64,000 bases of DNA from Streptococcus timonensis. Its GTDB lineage: Bacteria; Bacillota; Bacilli; Lactobacillales; Streptococcaceae. Position 1 is the stretch's first letter, and each line of letters begins with the position of its first letter. Made by a program: the position numbers and the translations under genes. Of the stretch, positions 1 through 10,391 are shown piece by piece. The notes under the pieces are model-generated. The model worked only from the letters and a program-made list of their open reading frames with translations, had not been told where the DNA came from and made no database searches. The stretch covers positions 689,501-753,500 of the forward strand of contig NZ_FMIX01000004.1 in assembly GCF_900095845.1 (NCBI RefSeq), read 5' to 3'.

Positions 1-1
1 A

Positions 2-322
2 AAACTAGGTTATGCAGCTCATATGTCACATTTGACACGGACAAGTGCTGCAGGTTTACAGTTAGAAGATTCCTTGACCTTGGAAGAAATTGCAGAAAAA
101 GTAGAGGCTGGACAACTGGACTTTCTCCATCCGCTCGAGATTGGGACAGGGGATTTAGTTAAGGTTTATCTTACTCCGGAACAGGCAGAGGAAGTCCGTT
201 TTGGCCGCTTTATTGAGTTAGAGCAAACTGTGAAAGAAGTAGCTGCTTTTGAAGGGGAGCGACTTCTTGCCATTCTCGAAAAACGAGACAATCTCTACAA
301 ACCTAGAAAGGTTTTGATTTAA
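2..322 (+). CDS. truB: tRNA pseudouridine(55) synthase TruB, 3' end only
   Basis: This is the C-terminal ~106 residues of TruB, which makes pseudouridine 55 in the T-loop of tRNAs. The frame is open from base 2 and has no start in the window, so the gene begins upstream. The visible part opens with a [19 protein letters not shown]-type segment, typical of the end of the TruB catalytic domain, followed by the small C-terminal PUA-like tail. A stem-loop with a short T-run follows at 345-369. Product assignment is by recall of the family sequence; the catalytic aspartate lies outside the window. Confidence 0.85.
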   Translation, partial: KLGYAAHMSHLTRTSAAGLQLEDSLTLEEIAEKVEAGQLDFLHPLEIGTGDLVKVYLTPEQAEEVRFGRFIELEQTVKEVAAFEGERLLAILEKRDNLYKPRKVLI

Positions 323-344
323 GGATTAAATGTCATAGTAAATT

Positions 345-369
345 GATGAGCTCGACTCATCTTTTCTTG
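345..369 (+). terminator. rho-independent terminator after truB
   Basis: GATGAG-CTCGA-CTCATC is a 6-bp stem followed by TTTTCTT, 22 bp after the truB stop. It separates truB from the rocS promoter. Confidence 0.6.
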
Positions 370-444
370 TTTAAAAATAACTATTTATGATGTATTCTAT
401 ATTTTGTAAATTAATGTCTGAAAGGCTTGAAAACAGGGTGATAT

Positions 445-473
445 TTGACAGTTTTGCTTGCTTATGATAATAT
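445..473 (+). promoter_or_regulatory. sigma-A promoter of rocS
   Basis: TTGACA at 445-450 and TAATAT at 468-473 are separated by 17 bp, about 35 bp upstream of the rocS start. The -35 is a perfect consensus. Confidence 0.6.
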
Positions 474-510
474 TTAATTTAAAGAAATGCTAGAAAAATC
501 AGAGGATATT

Positions 511-1002
511 ATGAGTATTGAGATGACTGTCAGTGAGATTGCTGAGGTCTTGGGTTTATCTCGCCAAGCAATCAATAATCGTGTCAAAGAATTACCAGAA
601 GAAGACACAACAAAAAATGACAAAGGGGTTACTGTTGTTACTCGCAGTGGCTTGATTAAGCTAGAAGAAATCTACAAGAAAACAATTTTTGAAGATGAGC
701 CAGTTAGCGATGAAGTCAAACAACGAGAGTTGATGGAAATCCTGGTTGATGAGAAAAATTCTGAGATTATTCGCTTATATGAGCAGTTAAAAGCTAAAGA
801 TAAGCAACTCTCAGAAAAGGATGAGCAGATACGAGTGAAAGATCGTCAAATTGCTGAAAAAGATAAGCAGTTAGATCAACAACAACAGCTAACACTTCAA
901 GCCATGAAAGATCAGGAGAATCTTCAGTTAGAGTTAGAACAAGCTAAGCAAGAAGTTCAAGCAACGAAGAAAGGCTTCTTTGCTCGCTTATTTGGAAAAT
1001 AA
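511..1002 (+). CDS. rocS: Chromosome segregation protein RocS (DUF536 family)
   Basis: The 163-aa product matches RocS, the pneumococcal regulator of chromosome segregation that binds DNA and the membrane and helps protect the nucleoid from premature division. Residues ~5-50 form a helix-turn-helix (IAEVLGLSRQAINNRV), ~80-145 a coiled coil rich in K, E, D and Q with repeated KDKQLSEKDEQ units, and the last ~12 residues (KKGFFARLFGK) an amphipathic helix suited to membrane insertion. An upstream in-frame ATG at 487 exists, but AGAGGA five bases before 511 and the family length favour 511. It is monocistronic, flanked by its own promoter and terminator. Identity is from recalled family features. 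Confidence 0.85.
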   Translation: MSIEMTVSEIAEVLGLSRQAINNRVKELPEEDTTKNDKGVTVVTRSGLIKLEEIYKKTIFEDEPVSDEVKQRELMEILVDEKNSEIIRLYEQLKAKDKQLSEKDEQIRVKDRQIAEKDKQLDQQQQLTLQAMKDQENLQLELEQAKQEVQATKKGFFARLFGK

Positions 1003-1004
1003 GA

Positions 1005-1042
1005 AAAAACTGCTTGGTTTTATAGAGAAACCAGGTAGTTTC
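1005..1042 (+). terminator. terminator after rocS
   Basis: AAACTGCTTGGTTT pairs with AAACCAGGTAGTTT (two G-U pairs) around a 7-nt loop, followed by CTTTTCTTTT. Confidence 0.75.
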
Positions 1043-1077
1043 TTTTCTTTTAGTAGTATAGAGTAGGAATATGTTGT

Positions 1078-1668
1078 ATGGAAAAATTAAGAGAGTATAT
1101 CTCCTTTGATTTAGAGTTTAATCAGCATGAAGGTGTAACACATCTGATACAGGTATCGGCAGTACATTTTAAAGATGGTCAAGAAATAGCTGCATTTGAT
1201 TCATACGTTTATACAGAGGCTCCTTTAAAAAGCTTCATAAATGGATTGACTGGGATTACTTCAGAGACATTGAAAGGCGCACCAAAGGTAGAAGAAGTAC
1301 TCCAAAAATTTCAAATTTTTGTTGGTGATTTACCCCTTGTTGGTTATAATGCAGCAAAGAGTGACTTACCGATTTTACTAGAACATGGTTTGGACTATCG
1401 AGAACAATATTTAGTCGATCTCTATAATGAAGCACTGGAGCGACGTAGTTCTGATCTTCATGGAATTGCTAATCTAAAATTACAAACTGTGGCTAATTTT
1501 CTAGGTTTTAAAGGGCAATCTCATAATAGTCTAGAGGATGCTCGTATGACTGGTCGAGTGTATGAAGCTTTTCTGGAGTCAGATGAGAGTAGACTATTAC
1601 TCAATTCTCAGACTAGTCTCAATTCGAATCCATTTGGTGCCTTAGATTTATCACAACTTTTTGATTAG
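1078..1668 (+). CDS. DEDDh 3'-5' exonuclease (DnaQ-like)
   Basis: A 196-aa stand-alone exonuclease of the DnaQ/RNase T fold. Exo I is DLEF (D11, E13), Exo II lies in GYNAAKSDLPIL (N and D), and Exo III is HNSLEDAR near residues 148-153, giving the DEDDh catalytic set that holds two metal ions. The protein is the size of a bare exonuclease domain, so it is not a polymerase epsilon chain proper. Whether it trims DNA or RNA cannot be read from sequence. It ends 8 bp before the GDPD gene, with which it is probably cotranscribed. Confidence 0.8.
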   Translation: MEKLREYISFDLEFNQHEGVTHLIQVSAVHFKDGQEIAAFDSYVYTEAPLKSFINGLTGITSETLKGAPKVEEVLQKFQIFVGDLPLVGYNAAKSDLPILLEHGLDYREQYLVDLYNEALERRSSDLHGIANLKLQTVANFLGFKGQSHNSLEDARMTGRVYEAFLESDESRLLLNSQTSLNSNPFGALDLSQLFD

Positions 1669-1676
1669 GAGTTTTT

Positions 1677-3440
1677 ATGAAACCTGAAAAACCGAAAAAA
1701 TTGGGTTTTAAAAAGATTTACCTTAATCTAGATAAAATCCTCTTTCTATTCTTTCTAATTTTTATGTTGGTCGACTATATCTGGTTGCCACTAAACTCAG
1801 TGATAGCTGGATTTTTACTAAGTCAGACTGGATATTTGTTTATTTCCTACAACAATATTTTTGAGATAATAAAAAATGCTCCCATTGTCAGTCTTGGCTT
1901 TGTTATTTTAATAGCCATCAATCTACTGGTAGCCTATTTTCAACTTAGTATTCTCTTTATTGGAGCTCGCCACCTCCTATATCACGAAAAAAGGACTCTT
2001 ATAGAATATAGTCGAAAAGTATTTCGTGAAAGCCTCGCTTTTATGAAGAAGATGACTATTTCAAAAGCTCTGTTTATCTTTTTATTTGTGGCAATGCTAT
2101 TTCCTTTTATCAGGAAGATATTTAAGATTTATTATTTAAATAAAATCGTGATTCCAGATTTTATCCAAACCTATATGGAAGAGAACTACTGGTTATGGTG
2201 GGTAGCGATTATTAGCTTATCACTCCTATTCTTTTATGTTTCTGTTCGCTTGATGTTCACTCTACCTAAGGTCTTTTATGAAAAGATGACGGTCAAGGAA
2301 GCGATTATTTATAGTTTGGATAAAACTAAGAATTTCTTTTGGTTTTATGCCTGGCATTTATTCTTAATTATTGTAAAAACCAATCTATTCTTCTATCTTC
2401 CTCTCGTCCCTTTACTATCAACCCAGTATATAGTAGATAGCCTTACTCAGAGAGAGTCTCTGGTCCTTGCTATTTTGAATTTTGTTCTGATTAAGAATTT
2501 CCACTATATGGCACTGACCTATTTCCTTGTCAAATTCACATCTTTTTTAACGGGAGAAGAACTTGATATTATGCCAAGACGCGAGAAGGACCATATCATG
2601 AGATGGGGTGTCATGGTGTGTGCATGTATCCTCTTTGCGATTGAAGGATATAATTATCTTGAAGCTCCAGTAGTCAATCCACCGCTTGTGATTTCACACC
2701 GTGGTGTATCGAATGGAAATGGTGTCCAAAATACAGTAGAATCCTTAGAAAAGACAGCGCAGTTAAAACCAGATTTAATCGAGATGGATATCCAGGAAAC
2801 TAAAGATGGTCAATTTGTTATGATGCATGATGCTAATCTTAAAGGCTTAGCTGGTATTAATAAAACACCACAGGATTTGACCTTAGAAGAGTTAAAGCAG
2901 ATTGACATTCATGAGAATGGTTATGAGACAAAGATTTCAAGTTTCGATGATTATCTGACTCGTGCAAATGAATTACATCAGAAACTTCTCATTGAAATTA
3001 AGACCAGTCATAAAGATAGTCCGCAGATGATGGAACATTTTCTAGAAAAATACGGTGCAAAAATTAAGGTTTATGGTCATCAAATGCAATCCTTAGATTA
3101 TAAGGTTGTTGAAAAAGTGAGAGAGTATGACATAGATATTCCTGTCTACTTTATTCTTCCCTATAATTCTGTTTTTCCTAGAACGGTTGCTACAGGCTAC
3201 ACAATGGAGTATTCTACTTTAGATGAATACTTTGTGACGAAACTATGGAATACTGAGCAAAAACTCTATGTATGGACAATCAATAGTTCGGAATCATTTA
3301 ATAAGTCTTTTCACCTAGGTGTTGACGGAATGATTACGGATGACTTGGAAAGAATAAAAGAAGAACTAGTAACTGCTCAGGAAGACCCTGAATATAGTGA
3401 CTTATTGCTAAATAAAGCAACTGAGTTCTTTGTTTATTAA
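1677..3440 (+). CDS. Membrane-anchored glycerophosphodiester phosphodiesterase
   Basis: The 587-aa protein has two parts. Residues 1 to ~330 carry multiple hydrophobic helices matching the GPDPase membrane domain. Residues ~338-565 are a GDPD TIM barrel with the diagnostic HRG (ISHRGVSNGNG), EMDIQ and MMHD motifs that supply the catalytic His, Glu/Asp and His residues. It would hydrolyse glycerophosphodiesters to sn-glycerol-3-phosphate and an alcohol; lipid or teichoic-acid substrates are possible given the membrane location. TAGGAG precedes the start. A bidirectional terminator separates it from convergent ebfC. Confidence 0.88.
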   Translation: MKPEKPKKLGFKKIYLNLDKILFLFFLIFMLVDYIWLPLNSVIAGFLLSQTGYLFISYNNIFEIIKNAPIVSLGFVILIAINLLVAYFQLSILFIGARHLLYHEKRTLIEYSRKVFRESLAFMKKMTISKALFIFLFVAMLFPFIRKIFKIYYLNKIVIPDFIQTYMEENYWLWWVAIISLSLLFFYVSVRLMFTLPKVFYEKMTVKEAIIYSLDKTKNFFWFYAWHLFLIIVKTNLFFYLPLVPLLSTQYIVDSLTQRESLVLAILNFVLIKNFHYMALTYFLVKFTSFLTGEELDIMPRREKDHIMRWGVMVCACILFAIEGYNYLEAPVVNPPLVISHRGVSNGNGVQNTVESLEKTAQLKPDLIEMDIQETKDGQFVMMHDANLKGLAGINKTPQDLTLEELKQIDIHENGYETKISSFDDYLTRANELHQKLLIEIKTSHKDSPQMMEHFLEKYGAKIKVYGHQMQSLDYKVVEKVREYDIDIPVYFILPYNSVFPRTVATGYTMEYSTLDEYFVTKLWNTEQKLYVWTINSSESFNKSFHLGVDGMITDDLERIKEELVTAQEDPEYSDLLLNKATEFFVY

Positions 3441-3448
3441 CATAAATT

Positions 3449-3476
3449 AAAAGAGGCTGTAAACTAGCCTCTTTTT
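3449..3476. terminator. bidirectional terminator between GDPD gene and ebfC
   Basis: AAAGAGGCT-gtaaact-AGCCTCTTTTT is a 9-bp stem flanked by A-run and T-run, so it can serve both convergent genes. Confidence 0.85.
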
Positions 3477-3486
3477 GAGAATATAA

Positions 3487-3786
3487 TTAAAATGGTAACT
3501 TACCAGCAAATGCTCCAAGTTTCTTTTTAGTAGTTTCATCAATTTGTTCAAGAACAGAATTGAGTGCTTGAACAGTCATATCTGAAAGTGTTTCAATATC
3601 TTCAGGATCCACAACTGCAGGATTAAAATCGATTTTTACGACTTTTTTATCACCTGTTAAGGTAGCAGTTACAAGGTTTTGAGCAGAAGTCCCAACAAAT
3701 TCTGTGGCAGCCAATTCAGCTTGGCTTTGCTCCATTTGTTTTTGAAGTTTTTGAGCTTGACGCATCATGTTTTGCATATTCATCAT
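3487..3786 (-). CDS. ebfC: YbaB/EbfC family nucleoid-associated protein
   Basis: A 99-aa protein of the YbaB/EbfC family, small dimeric DNA-binding proteins that coat the nucleoid. The N-terminal Met/Gln-rich helix ([14 protein letters not shown]) and the segment [19 protein letters not shown] are family signatures, and the length is the usual one. It is transcribed convergently with the GDPD gene and is not next to recR or dnaX as in many bacteria. The first ATG of a close ATG-ATG pair is used, with AAGGAAG upstream. Confidence 0.9.
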   Translation of the reverse strand: MMNMQNMMRQAQKLQKQMEQSQAELAATEFVGTSAQNLVTATLTGDKKVVKIDFNPAVVDPEDIETLSDMTVQALNSVLEQIDETTKKKLGAFAGKLPF

Positions 3787-3891
3787 GGCGGTATTTAGCT
3801 TCCTTTTCTTTTATTTTCCATTTTATTTTAACAATTTTAATTGGAAAAGTCTAATTAAAATTTCAGGATCTCTATACATATCAACCAATGA

Positions 3892-3921
3892 TTTAAGATT
3901 TCTTTAAGTTTTATTTATTAT
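3892..3921 (+). promoter_or_regulatory. CiaR-type direct repeat and promoter P1 upstream of lic1
   Basis: TTTAAG-ATTTC-TTTAAG (3892-3908) exactly fits the CiaR consensus TTTAAG-N5-TTTAAG, and a TATTAT -10-like hexamer follows at 3916-3921. In pneumococcus the lic1 operon belongs to the CiaRH regulon. The site is ~236 bp from tarI, so this promoter would make a long 5' leader. Confidence 0.75.
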
Positions 3922-4092
3922 TCTAAAGAACTCTATATTTCTTGAATGAAAAATCCTTAAATTATGATTTATAGCTTTTGATAGATTAAAATGCTGAAAA
4001 GGATATAGAGATGAAATATTAATGTGATTAAATAAAGCTAGCCTTTTCTTGCTAGGAACAATTGGTATTTCTTTTTAGATAGTGCTAGATTA

Positions 4093-4101
4093 TGGTATAA
4101 T
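4093..4101 (+). promoter_or_regulatory. extended -10 promoter P2 of tarI-licC
   Basis: TGG-TATAAT is an extended -10 ending 42 bp before the tarI start. No good -35 is visible, as is common for extended -10 promoters. Confidence 0.65.
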
Positions 4102-4143
4102 AGTAAGGAATGAGTTTTTAAAACAAACCAAAGGAGTATCAAA

Positions 4144-4851
4144 ATGATTTACGCTGGAATTTTAGCAGGTGGAACCGGCACGCGCATGGGTATTAGTAAT
4201 CTACCCAAACAATTTCTTGAGCTGGGAGATCGCCCAATCTTAATTCATACAATTGAAAAATTTGTCTTAGAGCCAAGTATCGAAAAGATTGTAGTTGGAG
4301 TTCACGGAGACTGGGTGACACACGCAGAAGATTTAGTTGAAAAATTCCTTCCACTTCACAAGGATCGTATCATCATCACAAAAGGTGGGGCGGACCGTAA
4401 TTCGAGTATTGAAAAGATAATCGAAGCTATCGATTCTTACCGTCCAATTACGGAAGATGATATCGTAGTCACTCATGACTCAGTTCGTCCTTTTATCACA
4501 CTTCGAATGATTCAAGATAACATTGCTCTTGCACAAAATCATGATGCTGTTGATACAGTAGTTGAAGCAGTAGATACCATTGTTGAAAGCACAAACGGTC
4601 AGTTTATCACAGATATTCCAAATCGTGCTCATCTCTATCAAGGGCAAACTCCTCAAACCTTCCGTTGTAAAGACTTCATTGATTTGTATGGTTCTTTATC
4701 AGCAGAAGAAAAAGATATTTTAACAGATGCATGTAAAATCTTTGTTATTAAGGGTAAAGATGTAGCCTTGGCAAAAGGTGAATACTCAAACCTTAAAATT
4801 ACAACAGTTACAGACTTGAAGATTGCTAAAAGCATGATTGAGAAAGAATAG
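4144..4851 (+). CDS. tarI: D-ribitol-5-phosphate cytidylyltransferase TarI
   Basis: A 235-aa IspD-fold nucleotidyltransferase. AGGTGTRMG at residues 8-16, followed by LPKQF, forms the CTP site. It makes CDP-ribitol from CTP and ribitol-5-phosphate for the teichoic acid repeat. IspD itself is similar in sequence, but the position directly before a zinc-type alcohol dehydrogenase (TarJ) and licABC identifies it as TarI of the lic1 locus. AAAGGAG lies seven bases upstream. It is the first gene of a five-gene operon. Confidence 0.9.
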   Translation: MIYAGILAGGTGTRMGISNLPKQFLELGDRPILIHTIEKFVLEPSIEKIVVGVHGDWVTHAEDLVEKFLPLHKDRIIITKGGADRNSSIEKIIEAIDSYRPITEDDIVVTHDSVRPFITLRMIQDNIALAQNHDAVDTVVEAVDTIVESTNGQFITDIPNRAHLYQGQTPQTFRCKDFIDLYGSLSAEEKDILTDACKIFVIKGKDVALAKGEYSNLKITTVTDLKIAKSMIEKE

Positions 4852-4853
4852 AC

Positions 4854-5876
4854 ATGATTAATCAAATTTATCAACTGACAAAACCAAAGTTTATCAATAT
4901 TAAATATCAGGAAGAAGAAATTGATCAAGAGAATCATATCCTTATCCGACCAAATTACATGGCGGTTTGTCACGCGGATCAACGTTATTACCAAGGTAAA
5001 CGCGATCCAAAAATTTTAGCAAAAAAACTACCAATGGCTATGATTCATGAGTCTTGTGGTACTGTCATTTCTGATCCAACCGGTACCTACAAAGTTGGTC
5101 AGAAGGTTGTTATGATTCCAAATCAACCACCTATGCAAAGTGATGAGGAATTCTACGAAAATTACATGACTGGAACATATTTCTTATCAAGTGGTTACGA
5201 TGGATTCATGCGAGAATTTGTTTCTCTGCCTAAGGATCGTGTGGTATCTTACGAAGAAATCGAAGATACAGTTGCTGCCATTACAGAGTTTGTCAGTGTT
5301 GCCATGCATGCCATGAATCGTTTCATGACGGTATCTCACAGCAGACGTCAACGTATCGCTGTGATTGGTGATGGAAGTTTAGCTTTTGTCATGGCCAATA
5401 TTATCAACTACACTTTGCCTGAAGCAGAAATTATTGTCATTGGTCGCCACTGGGAGAAATTGGAACTCTTTTCGTTTGCGCACGAACGTTATATTACTGA
5501 CAGTATTCCAGAAGATCTCAGCTTTGATCATGGATTTGAGTGTTGTGGTGGTGACGGTAGTGGACCTGCTATCAATGATTTGATTCGGTATATTAAACCC
5601 CAAGGTACTATTTTGATGATGGGTGTTAGTGAGTATAAAGTTAATATCAATACTCGTGATTCATTGGAAAAAGGCTTGTTATTAGTTGGATCTTCTCGTT
5701 CTGGAAGAGTTGACTTTGAAAATGCCATCCAAATGATGGAAATTAAAAAATTTGCCAATCGTTTGAAGAATATCATTTATCTAGAAGAACCAGTAAGAGG
5801 GATTAAAGATATTCATCGAGTTTTTGCAACAGACCTTAATACTGCCTTCAAGACAGTATTTAAGTGGGAAGTCTAA
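4854..5876 (+). CDS. tarJ: Ribulose-5-phosphate reductase TarJ
   Basis: A 340-aa medium-chain dehydrogenase that reduces ribulose-5-phosphate with NADPH to ribitol-5-phosphate, the substrate of TarI. The zinc-site region is visible as AVCHADQRYYQG (C39, H40) and AMIHES (H65, E66), and a Rossmann stretch IAVIGDGSLAFV near residue 168 binds the cofactor. It starts 2 bp after the tarI stop. The tarI-tarJ pairing is what distinguishes it from sorbitol or threonine dehydrogenases. Confidence 0.9.
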   Translation: MINQIYQLTKPKFINIKYQEEEIDQENHILIRPNYMAVCHADQRYYQGKRDPKILAKKLPMAMIHESCGTVISDPTGTYKVGQKVVMIPNQPPMQSDEEFYENYMTGTYFLSSGYDGFMREFVSLPKDRVVSYEEIEDTVAAITEFVSVAMHAMNRFMTVSHSRRQRIAVIGDGSLAFVMANIINYTLPEAEIIVIGRHWEKLELFSFAHERYITDSIPEDLSFDHGFECCGGDGSGPAINDLIRYIKPQGTILMMGVSEYKVNINTRDSLEKGLLLVGSSRSGRVDFENAIQMMEIKKFANRLKNIIYLEEPVRGIKDIHRVFATDLNTAFKTVFKWEV

Positions 5877-5888
5877 TAGGGGAAGATT

Positions 5889-6758
5889 ATGAAGGAAATC
5901 GTTAAAGAGAAGATTGCCTCTTTATTATCAGGTGATGAAGAAATTCAGAGCGTTGAACAGTTGGGTGGAATGACCAATCAAAACTACTTGGTTCAAACAT
6001 CCTCAAATCGATATATCGTTAAGTTTTTCGGTAAAGGTACAGAAAAATTAATCGATCGTCAGAATGAAAAGTTCAATCTTGAATTGTTGAAAGATCTGAA
6101 ATTAGATGTTGAGAATTATCTCTTTGATATTGAAGCTGGTATCAAAGTCAATCAATACATTGAAAACGCAGATACCTTAAATTCTACAACCATAAAAACA
6201 AAATTTGAAAAAATTGCTCCAATTCTACAAACGATCCATGCTTCTGGTAAAGAATTAAAAGGAGAGTTTGCTCCTTTTGAGGAAATCAAAAAGTATGAAT
6301 CCTTGATTCAAGGGGAGATTTCCTATCCAAACTATGACGAAGTTAGAAAAAATGTCTTCGCTCTAGAAAATGAATTGGCTACAATTGGAGTAGACAGAAA
6401 ATCTTGTCACATTGACTTGGTTCCTGAAAATTTTATTGAAGCACCAGATGGGCATCTTTATCTAATTGATTGGGAATATTCTTCCATGAACGACCCTATG
6501 TGGGATCTTGCGGCTCTCTTTTTAGAGTCTGAATTTACTCCAGACGAAGAAGATTCCTTCTTGTCTTATTATGAAAGCGAACAGACACCAGTTTCTCGTG
6601 AGAAGATCCGTATTTATAAAATATTGCAAGATATTATTTGGAGCCTATGGACCATTTACAAAGAAGAAAATGGTGCAGATTTTGGAGATTATGGAATCAC
6701 TCGTTATAAAAGAGCTGTAAAAGAATTGCAGTCTCAGGGAGGTATTGATGAAAACTAA
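5889..6758 (+). CDS. licA: Choline kinase LicA
   Basis: A 289-aa aminoglycoside-phosphotransferase-fold kinase. The catalytic loop CHIDLVPEN (H174, D176, N181) and the metal-binding IDWEY (D194) are intact, as is MWDLA after it. It phosphorylates choline to phosphocholine, the first step in loading choline onto teichoic acids. It lies 12 bp after tarJ and overlaps licB by 11 bp. Confidence 0.92.
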   Translation: MKEIVKEKIASLLSGDEEIQSVEQLGGMTNQNYLVQTSSNRYIVKFFGKGTEKLIDRQNEKFNLELLKDLKLDVENYLFDIEAGIKVNQYIENADTLNSTTIKTKFEKIAPILQTIHASGKELKGEFAPFEEIKKYESLIQGEISYPNYDEVRKNVFALENELATIGVDRKSCHIDLVPENFIEAPDGHLYLIDWEYSSMNDPMWDLAALFLESEFTPDEEDSFLSYYESEQTPVSREKIRIYKILQDIIWSLWTIYKEENGADFGDYGITRYKRAVKELQSQGGIDEN

Positions 6759-7626
6759 AAATGGAGTTTCCTTTGGACTTATATCAGGTATTTTTTGGGG
6801 ATTAGGGCTAACCATTAGTGCCTATATCTTCTCTATATTTACTGACTTATCGCCTTTTGTAGTAGCAGCAGCGCACGACTTTCTTAGTATTTTTATCCTG
6901 CTAGGATATCTTCTCGTTAAAGAAGGCAAGGTACGTTTATCAATCTTCCTGAACATTCGAAATGTCAGTGTTATTATCGGAGCACTATTGGCTGGGCCGA
7001 TTGGCATGCAAGCCAATCTCTATGCGGTCAAGTATATCGGTAGCTCTTTAGCATCATCTGTTTCAGCGATTTATCCTGCGGTATCTGTCATTCTGGCTTT
7101 CTTTTTCTTAAAGCATAAGGTTTCGAAAAATACAGTATTTGGAATTTTATTAATCATTGCAGGAATTATTGCTCAGACCTACAAGGTTGAACAGGTCAAT
7201 TCATTCTATATCGGAATCCTTTGCGCATTAATTTGTGCGCTTGCTTGGGGAAGTGAAAGTGTTCTGAGCTCATTTGCTATGGAAAGTGAACTTAGTGAAC
7301 TCGAAGCACTCTTGATCCGACAAGTCACATCTTTCTTGTCCTATCTTGTTATTGTTCTCTTCTCGCATCATTCATTTGCAGAAGTGGCAAATGGACAATT
7401 GTTTGGTCTATTAATTGTCTTTGCGGCATTTAATATGATCTCTTATCTTGCCTACTATATGGCTATCAATCGATTGCAGCCAGCAAAAGCTACTGGATTA
7501 AATGTGAGTTATGTAGTATGGACTGTTTTATTTGCAGCAATTTTCTTGGGTTCGCCCCTTAATTTGCTGACCATCGTTACTTCACTTATCGTAATGGCTG
7601 GTGTTTATATTATTATTAAAGAATAA
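6748..7626 (+). CDS. licB: Choline transporter LicB (DMT family)
   Basis: A ~292-aa integral membrane protein with about ten hydrophobic helices in two EamA-like halves, the drug/metabolite transporter fold. In the lic1 locus LicB imports choline for LicA. A TTG at 6745 is in frame, but ATG 6748 follows AGGGAGG with five-base spacing and gives the usual length. The start lies inside the 3' end of licA, implying translational coupling. Confidence 0.9.
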   Translation: MKTKNGVSFGLISGIFWGLGLTISAYIFSIFTDLSPFVVAAAHDFLSIFILLGYLLVKEGKVRLSIFLNIRNVSVIIGALLAGPIGMQANLYAVKYIGSSLASSVSAIYPAVSVILAFFFLKHKVSKNTVFGILLIIAGIIAQTYKVEQVNSFYIGILCALICALAWGSESVLSSFAMESELSELEALLIRQVTSFLSYLVIVLFSHHSFAEVANGQLFGLLIVFAAFNMISYLAYYMAINRLQPAKATGLNVSYVVWTVLFAAIFLGSPLNLLTIVTSLIVMAGVYIIIKE

Positions 7627-7638
7627 AGGAGAGAACGC

Positions 7639-8328
7639 GTGAAAGCGATTATCTTAGCAGCGGGATTGGGAACTCGTTTGAGACCCATGACAGAAAATAC
7701 TCCAAAAGCCTTGGTCAAGGTTAATGAAAAACCTTTAGTCGAATATCAAATTGAATTTTTAAAAGAACGTGGAATTGATGACATTATCATCGTTGTAGGT
7801 TATTTAAAAGAACAATTCGACTATCTTAAGGAAAAGTACGGTGTGCGTTTAGTCTTCAACGAAAAGTATGCTGATTACAATAACTTTTACTCTCTTTACT
7901 TGGTAAAAGAAGAATTGGCTAACAGCTATGTTATCGATGCGGATAACTATCTTTTCAAGAATATGTTCCGAAATGATATTGAACGTTCAACCTACTTCAG
8001 TGTTTATCGTGAAGATTGTGATAATGAGTGGTTCCTAGTTTACGGAGATGATTACAAAGTTCAAGATATTATTGTCGATAGCAAAAATGGACGAATCTTG
8101 AGTGGTGTGTCATTCTGGGATGATCCAACAGCTGAGAAAATTGTTGGGTTTATCGATGATGCTTATGCAAGTGGCGAGTTTGTGGACCTCTACTGGGATA
8201 ACATGGTCAAAGATAACATCAAAGAATTGGATGTTTACGTAGAGGAATTGGAAGAAAATTCTATCTATGAAATTGACAGTGTTAAAGATTATCAAAAATT
8301 AGAAAAGATTCTTTCTTCACAAAAATAA
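7639..8328 (+). CDS. licC: Cholinephosphate cytidylyltransferase LicC
   Basis: A 229-aa nucleotidyltransferase that makes CDP-choline from CTP and phosphocholine, the donor used by LicD transferases (not in this window). The N-terminal signature AAGLGTRLRPMT with following PKALV is the nucleotide-binding loop, and VIDADNYLF supplies metal-binding aspartates. It starts at GTG behind AAAGGAGAG. It is the last gene of lic1; no clear terminator was seen before the pyr promoter. Confidence 0.92.
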   Translation: MKAIILAAGLGTRLRPMTENTPKALVKVNEKPLVEYQIEFLKERGIDDIIIVVGYLKEQFDYLKEKYGVRLVFNEKYADYNNFYSLYLVKEELANSYVIDADNYLFKNMFRNDIERSTYFSVYREDCDNEWFLVYGDDYKVQDIIVDSKNGRILSGVSFWDDPTAEKIVGFIDDAYASGEFVDLYWDNMVKDNIKELDVYVEELEENSIYEIDSVKDYQKLEKILSSQK

Positions 8329-8364
8329 GCAACTTTTATGAACTGATACCTTACCTATTTTTAC

Positions 8365-8393
8365 TTGACTTTTTATGTTTGATACAGTATACT
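8365..8393 (+). promoter_or_regulatory. pyrK-pyrDB promoter
   Basis: TTGACT at 8365-8370 and TATACT at 8388-8393 are separated by exactly 17 bp. Transcription would start near 8400, just before the PyrR motif. Confidence 0.8.
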
Positions 8394-8399
8394 AGTGAA

Positions 8400-8541
8400 A
8401 ATTTAACCTTTAAGGGAAGTCCAGAGAGACTCACAAGGTGTCAGAGAAAAGAAACTACGATTGGAGCAGTAAAGCAAGTGCTTATTTGCTACTTTTGTGT
8501 AAATATCTTACCTGAAACCTTGCAATTGCAAGGTTTTTCTT
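8400..8541 (+). promoter_or_regulatory. PyrR-binding RNA and attenuator of the pyrK-pyrDB operon
   Basis: AGTCCAGAGAGACT at 8418-8431 is the conserved PyrR-binding (antiterminator-blocking) loop element of Gram-positive pyr leaders. A terminator stem AAACCTTGCAA/TTGCAAGGTTT with T-run sits at 8515-8541, before the pyrK Shine-Dalgarno. When UMP or UTP is high, PyrR bound to the loop should favour termination. A short ORF across this region has no ribosome site and is not annotated. Confidence 0.88.
8515..8541 (+). terminator. attenuator terminator of the pyr leader
   Basis: AAACCTTGCAA/TTGCAAGGTTT stem then TTTCTT, 36 bp before the pyrK start. Confidence 0.88.
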
Positions 8542-8576
8542 TATCTGATCCCCTTAAAATTTAAGGAGGAAAGGTT

Positions 8577-10323
<1,747 letters not shown>

Positions 10324-10357
10324 ATCTTTCTAACTGAAGTTTTACATCCTTATTATT

Positions 10358-10385
10358 TTGAAAGCGTGTGTCTTTTTGGTATAAT
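10358..10385 (+). promoter_or_regulatory. ribF promoter, extended -10, predicts leaderless mRNA
   Basis: TTGAAA (10358-10363), 16 bp, TGG-TATAAT (10377-10385). The ATG used for ribF starts 7 bases after the -10, where transcription normally begins, and no Shine-Dalgarno fits between. Confidence 0.75.
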
Positions 10386-10391
10386 ATGACT

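Larger units (their letters stand above)
3787..4143. other. 357-bp intergenic region between ebfC and lic1
   Basis: AT-rich and without a credible ORF. It holds the CiaR repeat and P1, an inverted repeat CTAGC-cttttctt-GCTAG near 4037-4055 whose role is unknown, and the proximal promoter P2 at 4093-4101. Confidence 0.6.

Noticed and set aside
8379-8564. 61-aa reading frame over the pyr leader
   Set aside because: It spans the PyrR motif and the attenuator terminator, has no ribosome site and starts inside the promoter.
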